Shown piece by piece: positions 41,336 through 49,159 of a stretch of 56,313 nt of DNA. Position numbers and translations under genes: made by a program. Position 1 is the first letter of the stretch, and every line of letters starts with the position of its first letter. The notes below the pieces were generated by a model. It had not been told where the DNA came from. It was given only the letters and a program-made list of their open reading frames with translations, and searched no databases. This DNA comes from Actinomycetota bacterium (GTDB lineage: Bacteria > Actinomycetota > Thermoleophilia > Solirubrobacterales > Solirubrobacteraceae): contig VAWY01000005.1 of the NCBI GenBank assembly GCA_005888335.1, forward strand, positions 1 to 56,313. The letters run 5' to 3'.

Positions 41336-41626
41336 GTGCTCGTGCTGACGGAAGAGGCGCAAGGGGCGATCCGCAGCATCGTCGAGGAGGCCGGCGTCGG
41401 CCCGAACGGCGGCCTGCGGATCTCGGGTGCCAACGAAGGGAACGGCGAGACCGCGCTCGAGTTCGACGTAGCCCACGGCCCCGCCGACGGCGACGAGGTC
41501 GTCACGGACGGCGGCGCGACCGTCTTCCTGGACGAAACCGCTTCAGCGCTTCTGACCGACAAGCTGCTCGACGTGCACGCGCACGGCGATCACTTCCACT
41601 TCTCGATCGACGAGCAGTCGGGTTAG
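41336..41626 (+). CDS. HesB/IscA-fold protein without cysteines
   Basis: 96-residue protein matching the HesB/A-type carrier fold: LTEEAQGAIRSIVEEAG, GGLRISGANEG, EFDVAHGPADGDEVV, VFLDETASALLTDKLLDV and a C-terminal HFHFSI. The three metal-ligand Cys of IscA/ErpA are absent; there is no Cys at all. It is therefore unlikely to carry an Fe-S cluster by the usual mode. GTG 41336 is preferred over TTG 41303 because of fold alignment and a TACTAC hexamer at 41321-41326. It overlaps the convergent korB by 4 nt. Confidence 0.7.
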   Translation: MLVLTEEAQGAIRSIVEEAGVGPNGGLRISGANEGNGETALEFDVAHGPADGDEVVTDGGATVFLDETASALLTDKLLDVHAHGDHFHFSIDEQSG

Positions 41627-42642
41627 TCGGAAATCGTCCAGGTCTCGCCGCTGTGCAACAGCGCCTCGAGATCGCCGGCTCCGCGCATCTCCGTCGCCGT
41701 GGCAATCTGCCCGGCCATCAGCTCGTCGTAGACCGGCCGCTCGACGTTCCGGAACACGCCGACCGGCGTGCCGCCGTGCGACTCCTGCGTCACGCGTGAC
41801 AGCGCGAACGCGAGCGACGGCGCCACGGCCGAGGCGTCGTGCACGAGCACGTCCTGGTCACTTGCGGCGCACACCTCGATCGAGCCGTCGCTTCGCTGGC
41901 GCAGCGCCTTCTCGAGGTCCGCGCCCCAGCGGATGGGCTCGCCGTCATGCAGGATGATCCGGTTCACGCCTTCCTTGTCGTCCCGCACGAAGTCGAAGGC
42001 GTCGTCGTTGAAGATCGGACAGTTCTGGAAGATCTCGACGAACGCGCTGCCGCGATGCTCCGCCGCGGCGCGCAGCACCTCGGTCAGCCCTGCCTTGTCC
42101 GTGTCGATCGCGCGCGCGACGAACGTCGCCTCGGCGCCGATCACGAGCGACAGCGGGTTGAACGGCCAGTCCAGCGAGCCCATCGGCGTCGACTTCGTGA
42201 CCGTGCCGAGGTCGCTCGTCGGCGAGTACTGGCCCTTCGTCAGCCCGTAGATCTTGTTGTTGAACAGCAGGATCTTGAAGTTCACGTTGCGGCGCAGCGC
42301 GTGGATCAGGTGATTGCCGCCGATCGAGAGCGCGTCCCCGTCGCCCGTGACTATCCATACGGAGAGATCGGGGCGCGACGAGGCGAGGCCGGTCGCGATC
42401 GCAGGCGCGCGGCCGTGGATCGAGTGCATGCCGTAGGTGTTCATGTAGTACGGGAACCGCGCGGCGCAGCCGATCCCGGAGACGAAGACCGTGCGCTCCC
42501 GCTCGATGCCGAGCTCCGGCATGAACTGCTGCATCGCGGCGAGGATCGCGTAGTCGCCGCAGCCCGGGCACCAGCGCACTTCCTGGTCGGTGCGGAACTC
42601 CTTCGCCGTCAGCTTCAGCTTGCTGCCGTTGCCGTCGCTCAT
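41623..42642 (-). CDS. korB: 2-oxoacid:ferredoxin oxidoreductase beta subunit
   Basis: 339-residue TPP-binding subunit that decarboxylates 2-oxoacids such as 2-oxoglutarate and passes electrons to ferredoxin. Signatures are WCPGCGDYAILAAMQQF and the TPP motif VTGDGDALSIGG ... LLFNN. TYGMHSIHGRAPAIATGLA is typical of the two-subunit Kor family. It normally sits directly after korA, but here korA lies at 44234-46027, separated by a small peptide gene and a plus-strand LuxR gene. Together they would replace 2-oxoglutarate dehydrogenase in a TCA cycle. Confidence 0.93.
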   Translation of the reverse strand: MSDGNGSKLKLTAKEFRTDQEVRWCPGCGDYAILAAMQQFMPELGIERERTVFVSGIGCAARFPYYMNTYGMHSIHGRAPAIATGLASSRPDLSVWIVTGDGDALSIGGNHLIHALRRNVNFKILLFNNKIYGLTKGQYSPTSDLGTVTKSTPMGSLDWPFNPLSLVIGAEATFVARAIDTDKAGLTEVLRAAAEHRGSAFVEIFQNCPIFNDDAFDFVRDDKEGVNRIILHDGEPIRWGADLEKALRQRSDGSIEVCAASDQDVLVHDASAVAPSLAFALSRVTQESHGGTPVGVFRNVERPVYDELMAGQIATATEMRGAGDLEALLHSGETWTISD

Positions 42643-42702
42643 CTGCCTCCTATGGTAGACGCCGCGCCCGCGGCCACCGGGCCGCGGGCGCGCTCCGAGT
42701 GG

Positions 42703-42846
42703 CTACTTGCCGCACGGATTCGAGACCTTCGCGCAGTCGAGCCCGTGCTGCTGGCCGGCCCTCGCCGAGAACACGGCGAGCGTCGAGAACGCAACGGCGA
42801 CGATGACGGCGACGGCGGCTGCGGTGATGGCGATCGTGTGCTTCAT
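42703..42846 (-). CDS. Small secreted or membrane peptide with two cysteines (47 aa)
   Basis: 47-residue product with one hydrophobic segment (TIAITAAAVAVIVAVAFSTL) after a basic start, then a short polar tail with two Cys (GLDCAKVSNPCGK). AGGAGG lies 5-6 nt before ATG 42846, an excellent ribosome-binding site. It is divergent from the membrane LuxR regulator across a 139-nt gap with a long inverted repeat, and upstream of korB on the same strand. The tail could be released as a disulfide-bonded peptide. No family recognised. Confidence 0.65.
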   Translation of the reverse strand: MKHTIAITAAAVAVIVAVAFSTLAVFSARAGQQHGLDCAKVSNPCGK

Positions 42847-42910
42847 CTCTGCCTCCTCGTGACCCCGGTTGACCCGGCGAACGTAGGCCCTGGACCCACC
42901 GCTGCACATC

Positions 42911-42950
42911 GATGAAATCCCCGAACTGCAGCCGAATCAGGGTTTTCATC
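42911..42950. promoter_or_regulatory. Inverted repeat between the Cys-peptide gene and the LuxR gene
   Basis: GATGAAATCCC (42911-42921) and GGGTTTTCATC (42940-42950) match as an 11-bp inverted repeat with one mismatch and an 18-nt spacer. Placed in the divergent gap, it is a candidate operator for either gene. Confidence 0.55.
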
Positions 42951-42985
42951 TAGTCGTCGAGGGCCGCGCATGCGACGATTGCCAC

Positions 42986-44239
42986 GTGCGTCTCCGCGCC
43001 CTTCTGGCGGCACTCGGCGCCACGCTCGGGGGCTGGGCGATCGCGCTCGCGGTCTGGAAGCCCGGCGAGTTGACGCTCCCGGTTCCCGTGCACCTGGCGA
43101 TCGGCTGGTCGTTCGTCGCGGCCGGACTCGTCGCAATGGCGCGCCGCCCCGAGAACCGCACCGGCCTCCTGATGACGCTCGCCGGGATCGTCTGGTTCGG
43201 CCGCGACTTCGACGGGCTCGGATTCTCCCCGGCCACCCGCCTGAGCGAGCTCTCCCAGAACGTCTTTCTCGCCCTGCTCGCCCACCAGGTGATCGTCTTT
43301 CCCGACGGCGTCCCGGGCGCGCGGCGAGAGCGTCTGCTCGTGGGCGCGATCTACACGCTCGCCGTTCCCGGGTACGCCGTCAGCCAGATCGGCCCGACCG
43401 TGAACGACGTGCTCTCCGCGATCGGCATCGTCCTCGCGGTTGCCGCAGTCGCAGTCGTCGTCGACCGCTGGCGTACGGCGTCCGCGCCGCGCCGCCGGGC
43501 ACTCGAGCCGTTGCTCTGGACCGGGCCGCCCGCGCTCGCCGTCGTCGCGGCGTCGATCGCAAAGGATTACCTCGACGTCTCCGTCTCCGCGACCGGGGAC
43601 GCGGTCCTCGACTGGTGCTCACTCGCGTACACCTTGATACCCGCGGCGTTTCTCGCCGGCGTCCTGCGCACTCGCCTGCATCGCGGCGCGTTGGCCGGGC
43701 TCGTCCTCGAGCTGAGCGATGCCACGCCCGCGCATGCCCGCGACGCGCTCGCGCGGAGCCTTGGCGACCCGTCGCTCGAGCTCGCGTTCTGGATCCCGGA
43801 ACGGAAGCGCTACGTTGAGGCAGGCGGCAAGCCGTTCGACCTGCCAGAGGACCGTGCGGTGACCGAGCTGGACGGCGTGGCCGCGCTCGTGTACGACCCG
43901 TCGCTGCTCGACGATCCCGAGCTCGTGCGCGCAGCCGGCGCGGCGGCCCGCCTGTCGCTTGAGAATGCGCGCCTCCAGGCGAAGCTCCACTCCGCCGTCG
44001 ACGAGCCGGCAACCGCGCCCGAGGCACTCGCCGAGCTCACCTCACGCGAGCTCGAGGTGCTGGCGCTGATCGCGGAGGGTCGGACCGACCGCGGGATCGC
44101 GCAGGCGCTCTACGTGAGCCCGAAGACGGTCGAGGCGCATGTGCGCAGCATCTTTAGGAAGCTTGGACTGCCGTCGGACACGACCGAGAACCGTCGCGTC
44201 CACGCGGTACTCGCCTTCCTGCGCGCGCGTCCGCTATGA
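42986..44239 (+). CDS. Membrane-bound LuxR-family regulator
   Basis: 417-residue regulator. The N-terminal about 230 residues have about seven helices (ALLAALGATLGGWAIALAVW, VHLAIGWSFVAAGLVAMA and others). A cytoplasmic linker region (residues about 235-345) resembles the dimerisation region of membrane sensor kinases, but no HATPase boxes are present. The C-terminal LuxR/GerE helix-turn-helix is LTSRELEVLALIAEGRTDRG ... SPKTVEAHVRSIFRKLG. It would read a membrane or extracellular signal and bind DNA directly. GTG start. Its end overlaps the convergent korA end by 6 nt. Confidence 0.85.
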   Translation: MRLRALLAALGATLGGWAIALAVWKPGELTLPVPVHLAIGWSFVAAGLVAMARRPENRTGLLMTLAGIVWFGRDFDGLGFSPATRLSELSQNVFLALLAHQVIVFPDGVPGARRERLLVGAIYTLAVPGYAVSQIGPTVNDVLSAIGIVLAVAAVAVVVDRWRTASAPRRRALEPLLWTGPPALAVVAASIAKDYLDVSVSATGDAVLDWCSLAYTLIPAAFLAGVLRTRLHRGALAGLVLELSDATPAHARDALARSLGDPSLELAFWIPERKRYVEAGGKPFDLPEDRAVTELDGVAALVYDPSLLDDPELVRAAGAAARLSLENARLQAKLHSAVDEPATAPEALAELTSRELEVLALIAEGRTDRGIAQALYVSPKTVEAHVRSIFRKLGLPSDTTENRRVHAVLAFLRARPL

Positions 44240-46027
44240 GTCGACGAGCGCTTCGATCGCCGCCGCCACCTCGGCGGCGCGCAGCGGCAACCCGCGCACG
44301 CGGTTGTAGCCGACCGCGTCGACGAGGAACTCGGCGCGCACGAGCTTCAGCAGCTGGCCGAGGTTCATCTCCGGCACGAGCACCTTGTCGTAGCGGCGCA
44401 GCACCTCGCCGGTGTTCCGCGGGAACGGATTGAGGTGGCGAAGATGCGCATGCGCGACCACGCGACCGGTCTTGCGCACGCGGCGGCAGCCTGCGGCGAT
44501 CGGCCCATACGTGCCGCCCCAGCCGAGCACGAGCACCGAGGCGTCGCCGTCGGGATCGTCGACCTCCAGCTCCGGGATGTCCGCCGCAATGCCTGCGACC
44601 TTCTGTGCGCGCAGCCGCGTCATCAGGTCGTGGTTGTCGGGGTCGTACGAGATGTTCCCCGTGCGATCGGCCTTCTCGAGCCCGTGCTCGTCGCGCAGAT
44701 ACGGCAGGAACTCGCCTTCGGCGTTCGGTTCGGTCGTGAACGGCACCGAGATGTCCGGCAGCGTCGAGACGTCCGGGAGCAGCCACGGCTCCGAGCCGTT
44801 CGCGAGGTACGCATCCGAGAGCAGATAGACCGGAGTGCGGTACTTCAAGGCAATGCGGCACGCTTCGATCGCAGCGCCGAAACAGTCCGACGGGGACATC
44901 GCGGCGACGACCGGGACCGGCGATTCCGAGTTGCGGCCGAACAGCACCATCAACAGGTCGCCCTGCTCCGGCTTCGTCGGCATCCCGGTCGACGGGCCTG
45001 CGCGCTGGATGTCGCAGATCAGAAGCGGCAGCTCGAGCTGGATCGCGAGCCCGATCGTCTCCTGCTTGAGCACGATGCCGGGGCCCGCGGACGTCGTCAC
45101 GCCGAGCGAGCCGCCGAACGCCGCGCCGAGCGCAGCGCCGGCCGCGGCGATCTCGTCCTCCGCCTGGAACGTGCGAACGCCGAAGTGCTTGTAGCCCGCG
45201 AGCTCCTCGAGGATCGACGACGCAGGCGTGATCGGATAGGCGCCGAGGAAGAGCGGTAGCCCGGACAGCTTCGACGCCGCGATCAGCCCGTACGAGAGCG
45301 CCTGGTTGCCCGTGATGTTGCGGTAGGTCCCGGGCGCGAGCTTCGCCGGCTTCACCTCGTAGTGCACCGCAAACGTCTCGGTCGTCTCGCCGAACGCATA
45401 GCCGGCCTGAATCGCCTTCACGTTCGCAAGTGCGATCTCCGGCCGCTTCGCGAACTTCGTGTTCAGGAAGTCGATCGTCGCGTCGACCGAGCGCCCGTAC
45501 AGCCACGACATCAGGCCGAGGGCGAACATGTTCTTCGAGCGCTCCGCCTCACGCGGCGTCACGCCTTCGATTCCCTTCAGTGCGCCGACGGTCAATGCGG
45601 TCAACGGCACCGGATGGAGCTGGTACTCGTCGAGCGATCCGTCCTCGAGCGGGTTGGCTGCGTAGCCGGCCTTCTGCAGGTTGCGCTCGTTGAAGGCGTC
45701 CGAGTTGACGATCAGCGTCCCGCCCCTCGGCAGGTCCTTGACGTTCGTCTTCAGCGCGGCCGGGTTCATCGCCACCAACACGTTCGGCGCGTCGCCGGGG
45801 GTGAGGATGTCGTGGTCTGCGAAGTGGAGCTGGAACCCCGAGACGCCGGGTAGCGACCCCGCAGGCGCGCGAATCTCGGCCGGGAAGTCGGGCAGCGTCG
45901 AGATGTCGTTCCCGAGCAATGCCGTCTCCGAGGTGAACTGCGAGCCCGTCAGCTGCATGCCGTCGCCCGAGTCGCCCGCGAAGCGGACGATCACCTGGGA
46001 GAGCTGCTCGACGGGCTTGCTGCTCAT
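44234..46027 (-). CDS. korA: 2-oxoacid:ferredoxin oxidoreductase alpha subunit (gamma-alpha fusion)
   Basis: 597-residue subunit. The N-terminal gamma domain begins VIVRFAGDSGDGMQLTGSQF and the alpha/pyrimidine domain includes AYPITPASSILEELAGYKHF and VTTSAGPGIVLKQETIGLAI. Length and domain order match KorA of actinobacteria. ATG 46027 has GAGGC just upstream; a TATACC hexamer a few nt farther up may be a -10. It is the last gene of the minus-strand series from 49027. Needs KorB (41623-42642) for activity. Confidence 0.93.
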   Translation of the reverse strand: MSSKPVEQLSQVIVRFAGDSGDGMQLTGSQFTSETALLGNDISTLPDFPAEIRAPAGSLPGVSGFQLHFADHDILTPGDAPNVLVAMNPAALKTNVKDLPRGGTLIVNSDAFNERNLQKAGYAANPLEDGSLDEYQLHPVPLTALTVGALKGIEGVTPREAERSKNMFALGLMSWLYGRSVDATIDFLNTKFAKRPEIALANVKAIQAGYAFGETTETFAVHYEVKPAKLAPGTYRNITGNQALSYGLIAASKLSGLPLFLGAYPITPASSILEELAGYKHFGVRTFQAEDEIAAAGAALGAAFGGSLGVTTSAGPGIVLKQETIGLAIQLELPLLICDIQRAGPSTGMPTKPEQGDLLMVLFGRNSESPVPVVAAMSPSDCFGAAIEACRIALKYRTPVYLLSDAYLANGSEPWLLPDVSTLPDISVPFTTEPNAEGEFLPYLRDEHGLEKADRTGNISYDPDNHDLMTRLRAQKVAGIAADIPELEVDDPDGDASVLVLGWGGTYGPIAAGCRRVRKTGRVVAHAHLRHLNPFPRNTGEVLRRYDKVLVPEMNLGQLLKLVRAEFLVDAVGYNRVRGLPLRAAEVAAAIEALVDS

Positions 46028-46067
46028 TGCCTCGTCACAGGTATAGCGGATCGACCTGCCGTTCAGA

Positions 46068-46919
46068 TTACCGCTTCGGAGTTGCGAGCAGCAGCGCGTT
46101 CTGCGACGGATCGCGCACGAGGACGCCGTCGCTCCGCGTCTCGGGTTCCTGGCCCGAGCTCGCGACCCGGCCCGCGACCCGTTCCAGCTCATCCGAGTCC
46201 GGCACCACGATGGTTGCGTGGCGCAACGTCGCAGAACCAGGCGGCGCGGGTTGGGCGCCGCGGCTCTCCCACGTGTTCCCGCCGATGTGATGGTGGTAGC
46301 CGCCGGCGCTGAGGAAGGCGGCCATCGGGCCGAGCTGCGCCATCAGGCCCATGCCGAGCACGTCGCGGTAGAACTCGACGGTGGACGGCACGTCGGCGAC
46401 GCGGAGGTGCACGTGCCCCACCGTCGTCCCGTCCGGCAGCCCTTCGAACGGCTCGCTCGCGGGATCGTCGAGCTCGCCGAGCAGGCCGTCGACGTCGAGC
46501 GGCATCGTCGTCATCTGCTCGAAGACCCTTCCCTCCCACAGCTCGCGTGGCCGGTCGGCGTAGATCTCGATGCCGTGCCGGTCGGGATCGCGCAGGTAGA
46601 TCGCTTCGCTCACCGCATGATCCGACAGTCCTTCGAGCTGAATGCGATCGCGTGCGGCATGTGCAAGCCAGCGCGCGAGGCTCGCCCGGTCGGGAAGCAG
46701 GAGCGCGACGTGATAGAGCCCTGTATGACCGTCCACCGGCTTGGCCCCCTGCTCCTCGACGAAGCGGACGACCTCAGAGTCGGCTCCGAGCGAGGCACGC
46801 CCGTCGTCGCGCTCGAGCACCCGGAGCCCGACGACGTTCAGCCAGTAGTCGAGCGAGCGGTCGAGGTCGGAGACGGAGAGCTCGACCGGTCCCATGCGCG
46901 TCGCAGGAGCGATCTCCAT
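46068..46919 (-). CDS. Two-domain VOC protein, CatE-like catechol-2,3-dioxygenase family
   Basis: 283-residue tandem vicinal-oxygen-chelate protein. Domain 1 is residues about 10-130 (GPVELSVSDLDRSLDYWLNV) and domain 2 residues about 160-280 (VGHVHLRVADVPSTVEFYRD, GYHHHIGGNTWESRGAQPAP). The His in GHVHL, the HHH cluster and a C-terminal acidic region supply the usual metal ligands in domain 2. ATG 46919 is preferred; GTG 46949 would overlap the HNH gene. Likely an extradiol-type dioxygenase or related metalloenzyme; substrate unknown. Confidence 0.8.
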   Translation of the reverse strand: MEIAPATRMGPVELSVSDLDRSLDYWLNVVGLRVLERDDGRASLGADSEVVRFVEEQGAKPVDGHTGLYHVALLLPDRASLARWLAHAARDRIQLEGLSDHAVSEAIYLRDPDRHGIEIYADRPRELWEGRVFEQMTTMPLDVDGLLGELDDPASEPFEGLPDGTTVGHVHLRVADVPSTVEFYRDVLGMGLMAQLGPMAAFLSAGGYHHHIGGNTWESRGAQPAPPGSATLRHATIVVPDSDELERVAGRVASSGQEPETRSDGVLVRDPSQNALLLATPKR

Positions 46920-46938
46920 CAGCTCGACGATAGCGCCG

Positions 46939-47406
46939 TCACCCTGCACTGTGCTTGAGCTCCGACTCCTTCCCCTGCGCCTCTGCCAGGCTCAGCGAGC
47001 CGTCGCACACCTGCCGGTTCAGGTCGTTCTCGATCGAGTCGACCTTCGACGCCCGCGGGTACGGCTCCGGCCAGAGGTTGCGCGCATCGGTCGGATGGCC
47101 GCCGAGCTCGAGGCTGATCAGATGATCCTCCTGATAGTCCGCCGGCGACCCCGACAGTCTGTACGCGCGCATCTGCTTCAGCTTCAGCGCGTTCGTGTAC
47201 TCCGTCGACGGCCGGATCGTGCGCGTCCAGCCGCGCGCGCAGATCGTCGAGCCGATCGTGGCCTGCGTCACGTCGGGATTGAGGATGCCGGGCGTGCGCT
47301 TCGGGTCGGCGACAACGGCTGCCTCCTGCTGCTGCTGCAGCCGCAGCACGAGGGCGACGACGGCAAGCGCGAACGCTGCCGCGAGCAGCCACCGATAGGT
47401 CGTCAC
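46939..47406 (-). CDS. Membrane-anchored HNH-like domain protein
   Basis: 155-residue protein with one N-terminal helix (WLLAAAFALAVVALVLRLQQ) and an exported domain with the HNH-like signature EDHLISLELGGHPTDARNLW followed by PEPYPRASKVDSIENDLN. The segment GSTICARGWTRTIRPSTEYT precedes it, as in a known family of small secreted HNH-like proteins. Cys residues at C57-like and near the C-terminus could pair. Whether it cuts DNA is unknown. GTG 47406 directly follows the TAA of the O-antigen-ligase-like gene. Confidence 0.7.
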   Translation of the reverse strand: MTTYRWLLAAAFALAVVALVLRLQQQQEAAVVADPKRTPGILNPDVTQATIGSTICARGWTRTIRPSTEYTNALKLKQMRAYRLSGSPADYQEDHLISLELGGHPTDARNLWPEPYPRASKVDSIENDLNRQVCDGSLSLAEAQGKESELKHSAG

Positions 47407-48876
47407 TTAGCGCGACGGTACGGCGCGTAGACGCACGCGCGCAAGACGCTCGTGAGGACGTGTCAACAACGCACCTGCCAACGCCCACATGCAGTACGCA
47501 AGCCAGGGATCTCCGATCACGTCGGTCTGCACGGCGAGCGCGAGCACCGCCGCGAACGCCGCCGCGACGCCTGCCGCCCAGGGGTCGTCGCGACCGGCAT
47601 ACGCGAGCTCGACCAGCACCACGAGCCCCCACGCGATCCAGAGCACCGACCCGAGCACGCCGAGCTCGACTCCGAGCTCCGTGTAGTTCGATTCGCCCGC
47701 CTTCAGCGGCGTGTTCGTGCGCGACGCGGTCTGACCGACGTTGCCGAGCCCGTAGCCCTGCGGGTGATGCACCATCGTGCGCACGCCGTCCTTGAGGCTT
47801 TCCCAGTGCTGGTGCAGCGACGGCTCGTTGGGGCTCGTCGCGCTGAAGCCGGTCGGGCCGCCCGCGCCGAGGCGCTGCTGGTAGCGCAGATCGACCTGCG
47901 TCCAGTTCCCGGTCGGGCCGATCTTCGGGAACAGGTGCGCCCAGCCGAAGGCCAGGCCGAGAACCGCGACTGCCGCGGCGAGCCCGACCGCCCGCCGCCG
48001 CACGAGCGCGAGCACGACGAGCCCGGCGGCGAGCGCGACGAGCGACGAGCGCGAGAACGTCCAGAGCAGTCCCGCGGCTGTGACGACCCCGAGCACGAGA
48101 ACGGCCCGCCGCCGCAGCGCCGCGGCCGCGACGAGCAACGCGACGACGAAGAGATAACCGCTCGCGAGCGGGCTCAGGAACGTCGACACGAGCCGGCGCA
48201 GGAACGGCTTGTCGCCGCCGACGTTGTAGACGAAGTTCTCCGGCAGGCCGTAGACCGATCCGTCCGGCTCGAGCCGCGTCCCCGTCCCGTGGTAGTCGTA
48301 ACCGAGGTGGCGGTGGAAGTAGTCGACGACCGCGCTCGATCGCCACCAGCCGATCGAGACCGCGTACGCGTCGACGAGGCCCACCCCGGCGACGAGGGCC
48401 GCGACGCCGAGCAAGGTCCAGCCGAGCCGGCGAAGCTCTTCGAGCCCGAGCTGCAGCGAGCGTCCGAGGAAGAAGGCCGCGACCGGGACGACGTCGTGGC
48501 GGAGGCCGAGCGCCACCGCTTTGTGGCCTGCCTGTCCACCGAGCGCCGACTGCGGTACGAGGGCGTAGACGACCGCAAGCGCCGCAAATGCAACGGCCAG
48601 CCAGTCGACCGTCCCGGGCCGAAACGGCAGCGCACGGGCGCGCCAAGCGTCCGAGGCAACCCGCAGCAGAGCGACCGCGAGCAGGATTTCCTTCCAGGCC
48701 GTGATCGCGGTCAGCACGTCGCCGCGTACGCCCGCCCCGTAGAGGGCGGCCATCGCCGCGTTGTGGAGCGCGAGCCCGACGAGGAAGAGATAGAGCGCCA
48801 CGACCGGCCGCCGCCAGACGACGATCGCGGCGACGGCGAGGAGCGCTCCGTAGAGCCCGAGCTCGACGACCGTCAC
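47407..48876 (-). CDS. O-antigen ligase/Wzy_C-family membrane protein
   Basis: 489-residue polytopic protein with about eleven helices. The large outside loop carries TMVHHPQGYGLGNVGQ, the H..GxGxG motif of the Wzy_C (O-antigen ligase and polymerase) family, and an Arg-rich stretch before it. In a monoderm it would ligate or polymerise cell-surface glycans on a lipid carrier. GTG 48876 without clear SD. It lies downstream of the 32-residue peptide gene, separated by a hairpin, and is directly followed by the HNH-like gene. Confidence 0.82.
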   Translation of the reverse strand: MTVVELGLYGALLAVAAIVVWRRPVVALYLFLVGLALHNAAMAALYGAGVRGDVLTAITAWKEILLAVALLRVASDAWRARALPFRPGTVDWLAVAFAALAVVYALVPQSALGGQAGHKAVALGLRHDVVPVAAFFLGRSLQLGLEELRRLGWTLLGVAALVAGVGLVDAYAVSIGWWRSSAVVDYFHRHLGYDYHGTGTRLEPDGSVYGLPENFVYNVGGDKPFLRRLVSTFLSPLASGYLFVVALLVAAAALRRRAVLVLGVVTAAGLLWTFSRSSLVALAAGLVVLALVRRRAVGLAAAVAVLGLAFGWAHLFPKIGPTGNWTQVDLRYQQRLGAGGPTGFSATSPNEPSLHQHWESLKDGVRTMVHHPQGYGLGNVGQTASRTNTPLKAGESNYTELGVELGVLGSVLWIAWGLVVLVELAYAGRDDPWAAGVAAAFAAVLALAVQTDVIGDPWLAYCMWALAGALLTRPHERLARVRLRAVPSR

Positions 48877-48893
48877 GAGGGCGAGGGTACAGC

Positions 48894-48917
48894 GGGCGGG
48901 GGCCGGAGCCCCCGCCC
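48894..48917 (-). terminator. Hairpin between the 32-aa peptide gene and the O-antigen-ligase-like gene
   Basis: Perfect 10-bp stem GGGCGGGGGC/GCCCCCGCCC with loop CGGA, 11 nt past the peptide stop and 17 nt before the downstream start (minus strand). It probably ends or attenuates the peptide transcript, allowing many copies of the peptide per downstream mRNA. Extends identically on both strands; no T-tract. Confidence 0.65.
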
Positions 48918-48928
48918 ACCGAATCGGC

Positions 48929-49027
48929 CTAGTTCGGCCCCCAGGGCTCGCCGCCCAGAGCGACTGACAGCGCTGCCAGAACCAGCAGCAGCAGAACGGC
49001 CTTGACGTACAGGGCGTTGCTGGACAT
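48929..49027 (-). CDS. 32-residue hydrophobic peptide, divergent from the XRE-TPR regulator
   Basis: Small gene below most ORF cut-offs. ATG 49027 follows AAGGAGGA at ideal spacing, the best ribosome-binding site in this region. The product has a basic/aromatic start, one hydrophobic helix (ALYVKAVLLLLVLAALSVAL) and a short polar tail GGEPWGPN. This looks like a signal or membrane anchor with a 7-8 residue tail, the form of pro-peptides in Rgg/SHP- and PlcR/PapR-type signalling. It could also be a small membrane subunit unrelated to signalling. It is divergent from the regulator at 49160 across 132 nt. Confidence 0.65.
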   Translation of the reverse strand: MSSNALYVKAVLLLLVLAALSVALGGEPWGPN

Positions 49028-49047
49028 TGCTCCTCCTTGGAGCTCGG

Positions 49048-49069
49048 GAGTCCCTCGATCGAGGGACTC
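49048..49069. promoter_or_regulatory. Perfect 22-nt palindrome upstream of the 32-aa peptide gene
   Basis: GAGTCCCTCGA followed immediately by its reverse complement. It lies 20 nt upstream of the peptide start, inside its probable 5' leader, so it may be an operator for a dimeric regulator or an RNA hairpin near the ribosome-binding site. Confidence 0.65.
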
Positions 49070-49101
49070 GGGACGCAGGCACCGAAACAAGCCCGCTAAC
49101 T

Positions 49102-49151
49102 GTTGTCAAGTCAGCACTCGATTTGACGCTCTCGTGACAACCGATCAGAAT
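49102..49151. promoter_or_regulatory. Divergent promoter region with inverted repeat
   Basis: Plus strand: -35 TTGACG (49123-49128), 17-nt spacer, -10 CAGAAT (49146-49151), giving a start about 2 nt before ATG 49160. Minus strand: a perfect TTGACA (49104-49109) with no strong -10. Both lie within an inverted repeat GTTGTCA (49102-49108) / TGACAAC (49135-49141), a candidate operator that could control both directions. Confidence 0.55.
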
Positions 49152-49159
49152 CGGAGCGA

